From assembly GCF_009856605.1 (NCBI RefSeq), contig NZ_CP047242.1, positions 6,018,501 to 6,082,500 on the forward strand: 64,000 bases of DNA, written 5' to 3'. Both the position numbers and the translations under genes were made by a program. Positions 33,447 to 42,422 of this stretch are shown piece after piece. The notes beneath the pieces were generated by a model, which made no database searches, had not been told where the DNA came from, and saw only the letters and a list, made by a program, of their open reading frames with translations. Source of the stretch: Trichormus variabilis 0441 (lineage in GTDB: Bacteria; Cyanobacteriota; Cyanobacteriia; Cyanobacteriales; Nostocaceae). How positions within the stretch are numbered: the first letter of the stretch is position 1; each line of letters starts with the position of its first letter.

Positions 33447-34025
33447 ATGTTTTCCTCTCCATTTTCCGAAGATAACGACAATGCTCCTAATGGTTCCATC
33501 ACCTTAACCGATGAAAAAGGGCGATCGCTTGAATGTTATGTAGAACATTCGCTTTCGGTAGATGGACAAGAATATGTTTTGCTACTTCCTGTCGATTCAC
33601 CCATAGAAATTTTTGCTTGGGAAGGTGAAGACGAAGACGAAGAAGCAGTCCTAGTAGAATTTGATGATGCGATTATTGACGAAATCTTTGCCACTGCTCA
33701 GGCTGTCCTAGCAGAACAAAACTTGGTACTCAAACAGACTGCTTATGCTTTGACGGTGGCTGGTGATTTACCACCAGTGGAAGAATCAGAGCTATTTACT
33801 CTAGAAATTGAAGAAGAAGAAGCAGCAGATTTAGAACCAGAGCAACTCCAGCTACTTGCTAACTTCTATCACGATGAACAGGAGTACGCAATTTATACGC
33901 CTCTTGATCCCCTGCTATTTTTTGCCAAAATTACAAAGACTGGTCAGCCTGTGCTACTCTCCCCAGAAGAGTTTCGTAAAGTGCAACCCCTGTTAGAAGA
34001 ACAACTTTTTAATGAAGTTGAATAA
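33447..34025 (+). CDS. DUF3727 domain protein
   Basis: A 192-residue acidic protein. The N-terminal half (ITLTDEKGRSLECYVEHSLSVDGQEYVLLLPVDSPIEIFAWE) looks like a DUF1292-type beta fold. The second half (NFYHDEQEYAIYTPLDPLLFFAKITKTGQPVLLSPEEFRKVQPLLEEQL) is the DUF3727 region of cyanobacteria and plastids. I place the start at ATG 33447; an upstream TTG at 33369 would add 26 residues. It follows ruvX and precedes yqeG on the same strand, an order that I recall from other cyanobacteria. Function unknown. Confidence 0.83.
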   Translation: MFSSPFSEDNDNAPNGSITLTDEKGRSLECYVEHSLSVDGQEYVLLLPVDSPIEIFAWEGEDEDEEAVLVEFDDAIIDEIFATAQAVLAEQNLVLKQTAYALTVAGDLPPVEESELFTLEIEEEEAADLEPEQLQLLANFYHDEQEYAIYTPLDPLLFFAKITKTGQPVLLSPEEFRKVQPLLEEQLFNEVE

Positions 34026-34079
34026 TATCAAAAGTGTTCAGTTAAAAATTAAAAGATGACATTTTTAATTTTCAATTGA

Positions 34080-34337
34080 GGATTCCCAATCATAGTTAGT
34101 TGCACCATAGGAAAATTTGATCCCCAAGGTCAAGCCGCTTTAGTAGCTATCGGTTGGCTAACTTTGTTATTACGTCACCACGGTAATCAATATAAATCTA
34201 CACAGAATGTCAAAATCTCAAGATATGTGGGTTTTGGCATTTTAAATTTTGTAGGTGTAGTATTGCCTTGGGCAATTTCACATTTTAAGTTAAGCGCAAG
34301 GATAGAGTATGACTTGGCACAAGTTTTTACAGCCTGA
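34080..34337 (+). pseudogene. Orphan reading frame without start, probably a truncated membrane-protein gene
   Basis: The frame is open for 85 codons and reads like real protein: CTIGKFDPQGQAALVAIGWL, then LLRHHGN, VGFGILNFVGVVLPWAISHF with hydrophobic stretches, ending at 34337. No ATG, GTG or TTG lies near its beginning; the in-frame ATG at 34056 is cut off by a TGA at 34077. It overlaps the start of yqeG by 29 bases. I do not recognise the family. It could be a gene whose start has been lost. Confidence 0.4.
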
Positions 34338-34848
34338 TTTAATTTTGGCGGGTTCAGTGTTGAACCTCACACCAGATATTATTCAACACCACCAGCTCAA
34401 GGGGTTGGTTTTGGATGTAGATGAAACCTTAGTACCAATTACAGTAGGATCAGCTTCACCAGAACTGAGAGAGTGGGTAGAGCAGATTCGCAGCGTTACG
34501 GCGCTGTGGTTGGTGAGCAATAACATGAGTGAAGCCCGCATAGGGGGAATTGCCCGTTCTTTGAACTTACCTTATTATTTAGGTGCAGCCAAGCCCTCAC
34601 GCCGCAAAATTAGGGCTGCACTGCAAGAAATGAATTTACCAGTTGAGCAGGTAGGGATGGTAGGCGATCGCTTATTTACTGATGTTTTAGCTGGTAATCG
34701 CTTGGGTATGTTTACCATTCTGGTAGAGCCAATTATCCATCCTGATGCAGCTTTGCGCTCTCATCCTATCCGCAATTTTGAAGTTTGGTTCTCAGAGATT
34801 TTAGGAGCTTCTATTAACCCTGAGCATACCAAAAGTTACAAAAATTGA
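34309..34848 (+). CDS. YqeG family HAD IIIA-type phosphatase
   Basis: The 179-residue protein has HAD motif I in LVLDVDETLVPI, motif II in LWLVSNNMSEARI, Lys in GAAKPSRRKI (motif III) and motif IV in VGMVGDRLFTDVLAGNRLG. The family includes bacterial YqeG and the plastid/mitochondrial phosphatidylglycerophosphate phosphatase, so phosphatidylglycerol synthesis is a possible role, which would matter for thylakoids. ATG at 34309 fits the family start MTWHKFLQPDLI. Confidence 0.9.
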   Translation: MTWHKFLQPDLILAGSVLNLTPDIIQHHQLKGLVLDVDETLVPITVGSASPELREWVEQIRSVTALWLVSNNMSEARIGGIARSLNLPYYLGAAKPSRRKIRAALQEMNLPVEQVGMVGDRLFTDVLAGNRLGMFTILVEPIIHPDAALRSHPIRNFEVWFSEILGASINPEHTKSYKN

Positions 34849-34982
34849 CATTTTGTTAAATAACTAAAATCTAAAGAAATAATTAAAGAAATCCATGAAC
34901 AGCAAAAAATCGGGGATCATAAGTATTAATAACATCGGGTCAGCAATAAAAGACCCTAGTACATAACAAGTAACTATAAATC

Positions 34983-35026
34983 AGTAAAGCGTCAGCCTTC
35001 ACTTATAGAGGGACTGGCGCTTTACT
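34983..35026. repeat. Hairpin with 13-bp arms in the yqeG-proB gap
   Basis: AGTAAAGCGTCAG pairs with CTGGCGCTTTACT with one G-T wobble. It may end yqeG transcription, but there is no T run. The rest of the 294-base gap holds degenerate period-7 units (GTTGACT, CCCTGCC) up to the proB start. Confidence 0.6.
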
Positions 35027-35142
35027 ATTGAGTAGTGAGTCCATAGTAAAAACTGTTGACTGTTGACTGGAAGAGGCAGGGGGAAACCTTCTCCCCATCT
35101 CCCTGCCCCCCTGCCCCCTGCCCCTTTTCCTCTTCTTGACCA

Positions 35143-36252
35143 ATGACCAAAACAATTGTCGTCAAAATCGGCACATCTAGCCTCACCCAACCAGAAACCG
35201 GACAACTAGCCCTCTCCACCATTGCAACTTTGGCGGAAACACTCTCTTATTTAAGACAGCAAGGTAATCAAGTGATTTTAGTCTCCTCTGGGGCTGTGGG
35301 AGTCGGTTGTGCGCGGTTGGGTTTAACGGAACGTCCCAAAGCGATCGCTCTCAAACAAGCAGTAGCCGCAGTGGGTCAAGGTAGATTAATGCGCGTATAT
35401 GACGACTTATTTACCACCTTACAACAGCCGATCGCCCAAGTTTTGCTAACTCGCAGCGATTTGGTACAACGTAGCCGTTATCTCAACGTATACAACACCT
35501 TTCGGGAATTACTTGCCTTGGGGGTAATTCCTGTAGTCAACGAGAATGATACCGTTGCCGTGGATGAACTGAAATTTGGTGATAATGATACCCTTTCAGC
35601 TTTGGTTGCTAGTCTTGTAGAGGCAGACTGGCTATTTTTACTCACTGACGTAGACCGATTATACTCAGCCGATCCCCGTTCTGTCCCCGATGCCCGACCG
35701 ATATCTTTGGTGACAAGCATCAAAGAATTAGCAGACTTACAAGTACAAACAGGTTCTCAAGGTTCTCAATGGGGTACTGGGGGAATGATGACAAAAATTT
35801 CGGCGGCGAGAATTGCGATCGCGGCGGGAGTGCGTACTGTGATTACTCAAGGGCGATATCCTCGCAATATCGAAAAAATTATCCAAGGGGAACTGATTGG
35901 AACTCATTTTCAACCCCAACCAGAACCAACCTCCGCCCGTAAACGTTGGATTGCTTACGGTTTAGTCCCGACAGGTAAATTATACTTAGATTCTGGTGCG
36001 ATCGCCGCCATAGTTAAAGCAGGTAAATCGTTATTGCCAGCAGGAGTTAAAACCGTTGCAGGTGAATTTGAGCCTCAAGATGCAGTACAGCTATTAGATC
36101 CTCAAGGTAACGAAATTGCCAGAGGACTAGTTAACTATAGCAGCAAAGACTTACAGCAAATTTGTGGTCGTCACTCTAAAGAAATTTCGACTATTTTGGG
36201 TTATGTAGGTGCAGAAACCGTGATCCATCGAGATAACTTAGTATTGACGTAG
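35143..36252 (+). CDS. proB: Glutamate 5-kinase ProB
   Basis: ProB phosphorylates glutamate in the first step of proline synthesis. The 369-residue protein has the amino-acid kinase domain ([99 protein letters not shown]) and a C-terminal PUA domain from about 275 ([25 protein letters not shown]). The ATG lies in ACCAATGACC, resembling a period-7 unit. No proA is adjacent. Confidence 0.97.
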   Translation: MTKTIVVKIGTSSLTQPETGQLALSTIATLAETLSYLRQQGNQVILVSSGAVGVGCARLGLTERPKAIALKQAVAAVGQGRLMRVYDDLFTTLQQPIAQVLLTRSDLVQRSRYLNVYNTFRELLALGVIPVVNENDTVAVDELKFGDNDTLSALVASLVEADWLFLLTDVDRLYSADPRSVPDARPISLVTSIKELADLQVQTGSQGSQWGTGGMMTKISAARIAIAAGVRTVITQGRYPRNIEKIIQGELIGTHFQPQPEPTSARKRWIAYGLVPTGKLYLDSGAIAAIVKAGKSLLPAGVKTVAGEFEPQDAVQLLDPQGNEIARGLVNYSSKDLQQICGRHSKEISTILGYVGAETVIHRDNLVLT

Positions 36253-36521
36253 GTGTGTACGGAAAAGAGATGTTCTCTTGATTAGCTGACTTAAAAGAGA
36301 AAAACCCCGATACCTAACGGGGTTAATGTTACTTTAGCCACAAAATTTACCATAAAAAAGTATTAACTAGCACCCTGAAAAATAGGTAAAAGGTAGGAGA
36401 ACCCACCTTTGTACAGAGCTTATCTTTTAGCCTGGGTTTAATATTACATAAGCATTTGACAAAAATATTACAATCTTATGAAATTTGTGTGTAGATGAAC
36501 AGAGCGATCGCCTAAGTAAAC
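36253..36521. other. Non-coding region between proB and a converging gene
   Basis: AACCCCG (36303-36309) pairs with CGGGGTT (36318-36324) and may end proB transcription. A second hairpin is built on AAAGGT...ACCTTT near 36390-36412. TTGACA with TGAAAT 17 bases later (about 36457-36485) looks like a + strand promoter, but no + strand gene follows before 36989. Confidence 0.4.
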
Positions 36522-36989
36522 TTATCCTTGAATAATGTCGGTTAATTCAGTATGGTTGCGTCTTACTTCCGACCAAAAGGCTAGCCAAAAAATAACTAAC
36601 ATCAATATAGGCATTCCTATTAATAATGCAGCCATATGACTAGGCATAATATCCGTTACGGTTGTAGGAACGATCGCACTATACCAAAACCAAAGCCAAA
36701 ACCCTAAAAATGCCATTGCACCAGTATTTACGCTCATCTGCACATGAATTAGGGTTTGCTGGGATTGCTCTTCAAAACGTCCTCGAATCACTGGGAAAAA
36801 TGAGTGGCGGTAATTAATTATACGAATAATTTGAAAACCCTCTTCAGATATGCTCCCTTGATAGGTAGTGTGTTTCCTGGACAATCTCAACGCTTTTGGC
36901 GGTTCAATGTTTGCCTTCAGCCGTTGCAAAACTATCGGCAATGAGTCAGGTGTCACAATTGTCAAGGTCTCGTATGGTAATATTTTCAT
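36522..36989 (-). CDS. Hypothetical membrane protein (155 aa)
   Basis: The N-terminal 85 residues are soluble and begin MKILPYETLTIVTPDSLPIVLQRL. Two membrane helices follow (TGAMAFLGFWLWFWYSAIVP and MAALLIGMPILMLVIFWLAFW). The N-terminal part looks like a small beta-rich domain. I do not recognise the family. The ATG at 36989 is clear. It converges with proB. Confidence 0.65.
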   Translation of the reverse strand: MKILPYETLTIVTPDSLPIVLQRLKANIEPPKALRLSRKHTTYQGSISEEGFQIIRIINYRHSFFPVIRGRFEEQSQQTLIHVQMSVNTGAMAFLGFWLWFWYSAIVPTTVTDIMPSHMAALLIGMPILMLVIFWLAFWSEVRRNHTELTDIIQG

Positions 36990-37267
36990 GGTGCTTTAAG
37001 CTACTTGCTGAAAATAAACCCTGATCATCTGCGGAAAACATCAGCATCAAATTTTTCATTACAGGGTCTTGTTTTGAGTTTTCCCTTAGTCAGGACTTCT
37101 CTAACAAGTTGTTAAATGCTATTATTTTGTTCGGAAAACTGAGATTTGTCATTTCCAATTGCTAGCGATGGGTTGCGCCCCGCCTAAGGCGATCGCTTCA
37201 CCTAACGAGATGCTATCATGTCAAAAGGAAACTCTGTATCAACAGTTTTCTAATTGAATAAATATGT

Positions 37268-37352
37268 GGAGAGGTGTCCGAGTGGTTGATGGTGACGCAC
37301 TCGAAATGCGTTTTGGGGAAACCCAACGGGGGTTCAAATCCCCCCCTCTCCG
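37268..37352 (+). tRNA. tRNA-Ser (anticodon CGA)
   Basis: An 85-base class II tRNA: acceptor GGAGAGG/CCTCTCC with discriminator G, anticodon stem ACGCA/TGCGT with loop CTCGAAA giving CGA, a long variable arm (TTGGGG...CCCAA), and T arm GGGGG-TTCAAAT-CCCCC. It reads serine codon UCG. CCA is not encoded. A TCTTTTTT run follows directly and probably ends transcription. Confidence 0.96.
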
Positions 37353-37435
37353 TCTTTTTTACATCATTCTCAATAAGTCAATTACCTCAGTTAGATGATT
37401 CTTAGCTTTCAAGCTATATTTACTTTTCTACATAA

Positions 37436-37627
37436 ATGCCTAACCGCAAGGGTAATCCTGAAAATTTAGAACCGTTAAAACTAAAAGGGGATGAAGCCCT
37501 AGCAGCTAACCTTAGTTTTCGTGTCACCGAGTCAATGAAAGAAATGGTTAAGGCACAGGATGATCCTGCTCAATTCTGTAGAGACGCGATACAAGAGAAG
37601 CTAGATAAGCTTTCTAGTGAAGAATAG
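37436..37627 (+). CDS. Small hypothetical protein (63 aa)
   Basis: It begins MPNRKGNPENLEPLKLKGDE and contains LSFRVTESMKEMVKAQDDPAQFCRDAIQEKL, which resembles the ribbon-helix-helix pattern of small DNA-binding or antitoxin-like proteins (a beta strand LSFRVTESM followed by two helices). No toxin-like partner is adjacent. It sits just after tRNA-Ser, a common integration hotspot. I do not recognise a named family with certainty. Confidence 0.65.
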   Translation: MPNRKGNPENLEPLKLKGDEALAANLSFRVTESMKEMVKAQDDPAQFCRDAIQEKLDKLSSEE

Positions 37628-37695
37628 AGACAGTATTTGATTGCCCAGAAGCGATCGCCTTTAGGCATCGTAACCAAACATTTTATCTAAATTAC

Positions 37696-38520
37696 TTAAC
37701 TACTTGTATTTTGCTCAATCCAAGCAACTAAATCACATACATTTGAAAAACTTAAAAATTCTTCTCCCAATGCTTCTAATTCTTCAGTAGATAATGTTTT
37801 AATACGCTCCACTATTGATAAATCTATCTCACCAAAGCGTCGATTTAACTGTCGATTTAAAAAGCGAAAAGCTTCCTTCTGCTCACCCTTCTGCAAAATA
37901 TCCTGATAAATAACTGATTCCTGCATAATATCCTCGCTTAATAACTGACGAATCAAACCCTTCTCAAACCGCAAACCTGCTAAAATTTCGGTGTAGGCTG
38001 CTGTATTTTGCCTTGTCTCTCTATCTGAAATTCTAGCGACTTCCTGAGCAATCTGCGATAATAAATCTCGTGGAGAATCAGTTTGACACAAAGGTGCTAA
38101 CGGTAACAATGCCAAATTACCCAAAAATAAGCTGGAATCTTGCTCCCACATTCTGACTGCACGATAGCGATGTATAGTTGTCTCATTCACATACTCTTCA
38201 GTAAAAGCAATTTCATCATCTGTCTCCTGCAAAAATATTACTACCTGCACAATTCGACACTTATACTGACGTTTTAATCTCACAGAATAATCCAGCATTC
38301 GGAAAGGAATCGCGGGATTAGACTGTGTTAAAGTCTGAAATTCAATATGCAAAATCAGATTGCCAGTTTGTAAAAAAATCACAGAATCTGCGCGAATAGG
38401 CTCTAAACTTAATTCAGTTTTTAAAACCTTAACATTGGTAGATTCTTCACCAATTAACCACCGGATAAAATCTTTTGGATATTTCTCTGCAAGCGCCTTA
38501 CAAACATTATCAAAACTCAC
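37696..38520 (-). CDS. Rpn/DUF4351 family nuclease-like protein, paralogue 1
   Basis: The 274-residue protein has an N-terminal PD-(D/E)XK-like region (LKTELSLEPIRADSVIFLQTGNLILHIEFQT, with the Asp and the H-I-E-F-Q core) typical of Rpn/YhgA-like proteins. The DUF4351 tail follows (FLNRQLNRRFGEIDLSIVERIKTLSTEELEALGEEFL). I chose the GTG at 38520, which gives MSFDNVCKALAEKYP, matching the start of the second paralogue at 41406-42218. Rpn proteins promote RecA-independent recombination and some act in phage defence; DUF4351 forms are very common in cyanobacteria. Activity here is not known. Confidence 0.82.
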   Translation of the reverse strand: MSFDNVCKALAEKYPKDFIRWLIGEESTNVKVLKTELSLEPIRADSVIFLQTGNLILHIEFQTLTQSNPAIPFRMLDYSVRLKRQYKCRIVQVVIFLQETDDEIAFTEEYVNETTIHRYRAVRMWEQDSSLFLGNLALLPLAPLCQTDSPRDLLSQIAQEVARISDRETRQNTAAYTEILAGLRFEKGLIRQLLSEDIMQESVIYQDILQKGEQKEAFRFLNRQLNRRFGEIDLSIVERIKTLSTEELEALGEEFLSFSNVCDLVAWIEQNTSS

Positions 38521-38654
38521 AATAATAACCAAGTTAATATCATAATTATATTATTATTAAATGTGGATATATTGGTTCCTGACCTCGTGAAGTATATTTT
38601 CAACCCTACTAACCTTGTTTGATAAGATTGGGTGTACCTCAGTTGCTCTGTCTT

Positions 38655-38826
38655 AGAGGATGTTTGAAAAGTATCATTGCTAACGCCAAAATCTTAAAAA
38701 CCTAACCCCCCAGCCCCCTTCCCTGCGAGGGAATGGGGGTTTCAAAGCCTCTCTCCGTTTCGGGGAGAGGTTTGGAGAGGGGTTTCTAGTATACTTTTCA
38801 ACTTTTCAACTTTTCAAACACCCTCT
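38655..38826. repeat. Composite dispersed element: CCTAACCC repeat nested in a second repeat
   Basis: Outer ends AGAGGATGTTTGAAAAG (38655 onward) and CTTTTCAAACACCCTCT (38810-38826) are inverted repeats with one mismatch; the right end carries a triplicated TTTTCAAC. Inside, 38701-38786 is an uninterrupted copy of the hairpin repeat also found at 1275-1402 and 18245-18303. Confidence 0.75.
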
Positions 38827-38833
38827 TACTGAA

Positions 38834-40066
38834 TCATAGTGTCAGGTTGCTGACAAAATCGAAGAGATGGTGAGCTAGTTGCAATTTAGAACAAGGTGGG
38901 ATGGTCACTTGTCTATCTTGATTATCTAAGAAGATGGCTTGATTATTATCACTACCAAAACCGCTATCTGCTTTGTCGATGGGATTAGCAACGATCGCAT
39001 CCAATTTCTTACTATATAATTTTTCCCTAGCTGGTGTAACTATATCCCCTGTCTGGGCAGCAAAACCAATTAAACGCTGATGGGGTTGTTTGAGTTTGCC
39101 TAATTGAGCAACAATATCGGGTACTGCTTCTAAAGGTAAAGACTGGGGGAGCGATCGCTTGGGTAATTTTTCTGTACTATAATCTTGAGGTTTGACATCA
39201 GCTACAGCCGCAGACATAACTATGATATCTGCATTGGGTAAATATTCCAACATCACCTGCTGCATTTCTTCGGCATTGATAATGGGAATTGCTTGCACAC
39301 CCAAAGGTACATCCCAACTCGCCACGCCATGTACCAATGTCACCTTTGCCCCACGGTGTAAAGCCGCTTGGGCTAAAGCCAGTCCCATTTTACCCGTGGA
39401 GGGATTACCAATAAACCGTACCGGGTCAAGATACTCCCTTGTACCTCCCGCACTAATCAAAACTCGCTTCCCAGCTAAATCTCGCTGACCTTGAGTGTGT
39501 AATAGGGATTGAGTATAAGCCAAAATTTCTGGAGGTTCTGCCATTCTACCAGCACCGACGCGATCGCACGCCAATAATCCCGATGCTGTACCAATACCAT
39601 GATATCTGCTATCTGTTAACAACTGCTGCCAATTACGCTGCACCGTTAACTGTTCCCACATATCAGTATTCATTGCCGGCGCTAACAACACAGGACAAGT
39701 GGAAGCTAACACAGTATTGGTGAGTAAATTATCAGCCAGCCCATAAGTTAATTTAGCTAAAGTATTAGCAGTGAGAGGAGCAATCACCAACAAATCAGCC
39801 CACTCACCCAACTCGATATGCAACGGCCGAGAGTGAGTAGGTTGCCAAAAATCATCATCTGTATAAGCAGGGTGACGGGAGAGGGTTGATAAAGTCAGAG
39901 GCGCAATAAATTCCTGTGCAGAACGAGTAAGAATCACTCGGACTTCCACCCCAGATTTAAACAAACTGGAAACGACCTCACAAACCTTATAAGCAGCGAT
40001 ACCGCCACCCACAGCCACAAGAACCCTACTTTTGCGATTTTCAGCTTGCGCTTGAGGATGAGCCAT
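38834..40066 (-). CDS. coaBC: Bifunctional phosphopantothenoylcysteine decarboxylase / phosphopantothenate-cysteine ligase
   Basis: CoaBC carries out two steps of coenzyme A synthesis. The 410-residue protein has the FMN-binding decarboxylase half ([66 protein letters not shown]) and the ligase half from about 195 ([53 protein letters not shown]). The ATG at 40066 is clear. Downstream lies the composite repeat and upstream a seven-unit tandem repeat. Confidence 0.96.
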   Translation of the reverse strand: MAHPQAQAENRKSRVLVAVGGGIAAYKVCEVVSSLFKSGVEVRVILTRSAQEFIAPLTLSTLSRHPAYTDDDFWQPTHSRPLHIELGEWADLLVIAPLTANTLAKLTYGLADNLLTNTVLASTCPVLLAPAMNTDMWEQLTVQRNWQQLLTDSRYHGIGTASGLLACDRVGAGRMAEPPEILAYTQSLLHTQGQRDLAGKRVLISAGGTREYLDPVRFIGNPSTGKMGLALAQAALHRGAKVTLVHGVASWDVPLGVQAIPIINAEEMQQVMLEYLPNADIIVMSAAVADVKPQDYSTEKLPKRSLPQSLPLEAVPDIVAQLGKLKQPHQRLIGFAAQTGDIVTPAREKLYSKKLDAIVANPIDKADSGFGSDNNQAIFLDNQDRQVTIPPCSKLQLAHHLFDFVSNLTL

Positions 40067-40110
40067 AACAAAAACTGAAGAGTAAGGAGTTAGAAATTCA
40101 ATTCTTAATT

Positions 40111-40159
40111 ACGAATTACGAATTACGAATTACGAATTACGAATTACGAATTACGAATT
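40111..40159. repeat. Seven perfect ACGAATT tandem units
   Basis: Forty-nine bases of exact ACGAATT repeats lie between coaBC and the DUF2555 gene. This is the cleanest period-7 array in the window. There are no spacers, so it is not a CRISPR. Confidence 0.95.
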
Positions 40160-40186
40160 ATTCCCTAACTCCTGATGATTAAATAC

Positions 40187-40399
40187 CTAAGCTTCGTCGT
40201 AGGGTTCCAAATCTAACAGATGGATATAAGATTCTACCAACTCTGGACGCTGAAATGCGATCGCCCGCAGTAGATGCCAGTCATTTAAACCATCAAAAGC
40301 ATTACTATAGTTGTCCATCTCTAGACGAGTAGCCAGTTCCTCCACCTCTGCTGCGGTCATGGCAGCAATTTCTTTTTTGGAAATGCTTAAAGTTTTCAT
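40187..40399 (-). CDS. DUF2555 family small protein
   Basis: A 70-residue protein MKTLSISKKEIAAMTAAEVEELATRLEMDNY...LNDWHLLRAIAFQRPELVESYIHLLDLE, a pattern I associate with DUF2555, known almost only from cyanobacteria. It has no membrane segment or Cys. The ATG at 40399 is preceded by GGGAGGGG about 8-15 bases upstream; a start at 40432 would use a non-ATG codon. Function unknown to me. Confidence 0.82.
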   Translation of the reverse strand: MKTLSISKKEIAAMTAAEVEELATRLEMDNYSNAFDGLNDWHLLRAIAFQRPELVESYIHLLDLEPYDEA

Positions 40400-40442
40400 A
40401 ATGCTTGCCCCTCCCTTATGCAGCATTTGCACCCAGCACGGG

Positions 40443-40470
40443 TTGAGTGGCGCTATAAAGTGCCACTCAA
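40443..40470. promoter_or_regulatory. Perfect 9-bp hairpin upstream of the DUF2555 gene
   Basis: TTGAGTGGC (40443-40451) and GCCACTCAA (40462-40470) are exact inverted repeats. It lies in the 5' region of the DUF2555 gene and after the esterase gene, so it may be a terminator for the latter or a leader structure for the former. No T run on either side. Confidence 0.5.
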
Positions 40471-40553
40471 TCTATCTTACTCACTAGATGGCATGGAATT
40501 CCTAAAATTTTTCAGGATTTATACCATATTTTGTAAAAAAATTGTAACTCAAA

Positions 40554-41246
40554 CTAAACAAGTGCATTGACAATGAAATTTCTGGCTACATTTAACATTT
40601 CCAAATTGATTTCGTGTCCAGCCTCAAATTCCTGATATTGGACAGGAACACCCAGTGATTCTACTGTTGTGCGTGCCTTAACAGCAGCTTGCAGGGGTAC
40701 AACTTCATCCTTTGTACCATGCAGAATCAAAGTTGGGGGAATATTAGTATGATCTGGGCTAATGGCTTCAGGATGTAAATACCCACTCATCACCACCAAA
40801 CCAGCCAACGGTAATTTTGAGCCGACATCAAAAGTCATCGCCCCACCTTGGGAAAATCCACTTAAGATAGTGCGGGATAAAGGCACACCAGTACTACTTT
40901 CTAAAGAAAGCACAAAATCTTTCAGCAGTTCGCGACTTTGCGCCAATCCCTCATACATATTTTCTTGTCTCAGGTCATACCATGACCTACCAAGGGGAGC
41001 ATAGGGATATGGATAAGGTGCATTGGGAAAGACAAACTGGTAATCAGGTAAATTGAAATAGGGTAACAAAGATGCCACATCCTCAGCATTAGCACCCCAA
41101 CCATGCAAAGTAACCACTAAGCCGGCGGGTGTTTGAGAGTTAGCTGGGGGAAAGGTAGTGAATTGCAAAGACAGAGATTTGCTCCTAAAATCTACTCTAT
41201 TTAATAGTAATCCGCTTTGATTTTTAAACTTATAGGGTTTACGCAA
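40554..41246 (-). CDS. Alpha/beta hydrolase, phospholipase/carboxylesterase family
   Basis: The protein has the esterase blocks GLVVTLHGWGANAEDVASLLPYF (oxyanion region), WYDLRQEN, LSGFSQGGAMTFDVG with the nucleophile Ser, LILHGTKDEVVPL with the Asp, and FEAGHEI with the His. It is predicted to be a small cytosolic esterase of acyl or lysophospholipid substrates. The start is uncertain: the TTG at 41246 gives 230 residues, while related proteins seem to begin near LSLQFTTFPPAN, where no ATG or GTG is present. Confidence 0.85.
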   Translation of the reverse strand: MRKPYKFKNQSGLLLNRVDFRSKSLSLQFTTFPPANSQTPAGLVVTLHGWGANAEDVASLLPYFNLPDYQFVFPNAPYPYPYAPLGRSWYDLRQENMYEGLAQSRELLKDFVLSLESSTGVPLSRTILSGFSQGGAMTFDVGSKLPLAGLVVMSGYLHPEAISPDHTNIPPTLILHGTKDEVVPLQAAVKARTTVESLGVPVQYQEFEAGHEINLEMLNVARNFIVNALV

Positions 41247-41405
41247 GATGTAACCGAAAACCTGATGATTTCGTAGAGGGATTTCATGTAGCTAAGGGCT
41301 TCCCGGAGCGTATTATCGCTACTTCTGTTGTGTTTTGCGTAATTCCTAACTTATTGACTTCCATCAGGCTGTGGGGATAGGGAATTGGTATTTTGAATTA
41401 GCTAA

Positions 41406-42218
41406 TTACCGATTTGTTACTTGATTTAACCAAGCTTCTAAATCAGCAACTGATGAGAAATCCAAAAACGCTTCTCCTAAGACCTCTAATTGTTCAGTAG
41501 ATAATTCTCGAATCTGTTCAATTATGGAATTATCAATTTCACCAAAACGCCGATTTAGCTGACGATAAAAAAACTTAAATTCAGCACTTTGGACAATATC
41601 TTGATAAATAACAGACTCCTGCATAATTTCCTCCCGTAAAAATTGGCGAATTAAGTTCTTTCTAAATCTCAAACCAGCTAAAATTTCCGTACACCCAGCA
41701 ATATTCTGTTTTTCAACTCTATCTCGAATTTTAGCTATTTTTTCAGCAATCTGTGCTAACAACCTTGAAGGTGAATCTGTTTGAGTCAAGGGTGCTAAAG
41801 GTAAAAGAGCAGGATTTTCGAGAAATAAAGCTGAATTCTGTTCCCATAGACGAACAACACGATAGCGGTGAATGGTTACTTCGTCTGTATATTCTTCAGT
41901 AAAAGCAATTTCATTATCTGTTTCCTGCAAGAAAATTACTACTTGTGTGATTGGTACACGGTATTGGCGTTTCAATCTCACATAGTAATCGAGTATCCGT
42001 AGGGGAACTGGTGGATAAGATTTTGTCAGAGTTTGAAATTCTATATGGATGATCCTGCTTTCTGTTTGCAGAAATATTACCGAATCCGCGCGAATTGGCT
42101 CAAGAGAAAGTTCAGTTTTTAGTACTTTAACTTCTTTTGGTTCATTTGAAAGTAACCATTTAGCAAATTCTCGTGGATATTGTTCTGCCAAATATTTCCC
42201 AACATTATCGAAACTCAA
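41406..42218 (-). CDS. Rpn/DUF4351 family nuclease-like protein, paralogue 2
   Basis: This 270-residue paralogue of the protein at 37696-38520 shares LKTELSLEPIRADSVIFLQT, HIEFQTLTKS and the tail YRQLNRRFGEIDNSIIEQIRELSTEQLEVLGEAFL. A GEQKE-like stretch present in paralogue 1 before the tail is missing here. The start is a TTG at 42218 (MSFDNVGKYLAEQYP), aligned with the GTG start of paralogue 1. Two copies 3 kb apart suggest local duplication or separate acquisition. Same predicted nuclease-like role. Confidence 0.82.
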   Translation of the reverse strand: MSFDNVGKYLAEQYPREFAKWLLSNEPKEVKVLKTELSLEPIRADSVIFLQTESRIIHIEFQTLTKSYPPVPLRILDYYVRLKRQYRVPITQVVIFLQETDNEIAFTEEYTDEVTIHRYRVVRLWEQNSALFLENPALLPLAPLTQTDSPSRLLAQIAEKIAKIRDRVEKQNIAGCTEILAGLRFRKNLIRQFLREEIMQESVIYQDIVQSAEFKFFYRQLNRRFGEIDNSIIEQIRELSTEQLEVLGEAFLDFSSVADLEAWLNQVTNR

Positions 42219-42251
42219 AACTTGCCGTCCATTTTAAATAAACTATTTAAC

Positions 42252-42274
42252 GTGAGCCTTCAAGGAAGGCTTAC
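42252..42274. terminator. Short hairpin between DUF4351 and TIR genes
   Basis: GTGAGCCTTC and GAAGGCTTAC pair over 10 bases with a three-base loop. It lies after the membrane TIR gene and before the DUF4351 gene on the minus strand. No T run is seen, so termination is only likely. Confidence 0.4.
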
Positions 42275-42422
42275 CTGTGAGAAGTGCGAAAGAAACAAAA
42301 GTAAGGCTTGGGGATGAAGAAGTTGTAATCTAGGGAGTAAGGCAATTCTTGGAGACTCACGTCAAATTACTAAAAACTATGCACATGACTAAACTTATTT
42401 TTAATTAAACTTTGTTCATTTG

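Noticed and set aside
34999..35222. Minus-strand frames over the proB start
   Set aside because: They translate the heptad repeats and the reverse of proB.
40111..40159. Possible CRISPR array
   Set aside because: The seven units are only 7 bp long and directly joined, without spacers. It is a short tandem repeat, and no cas gene is near.
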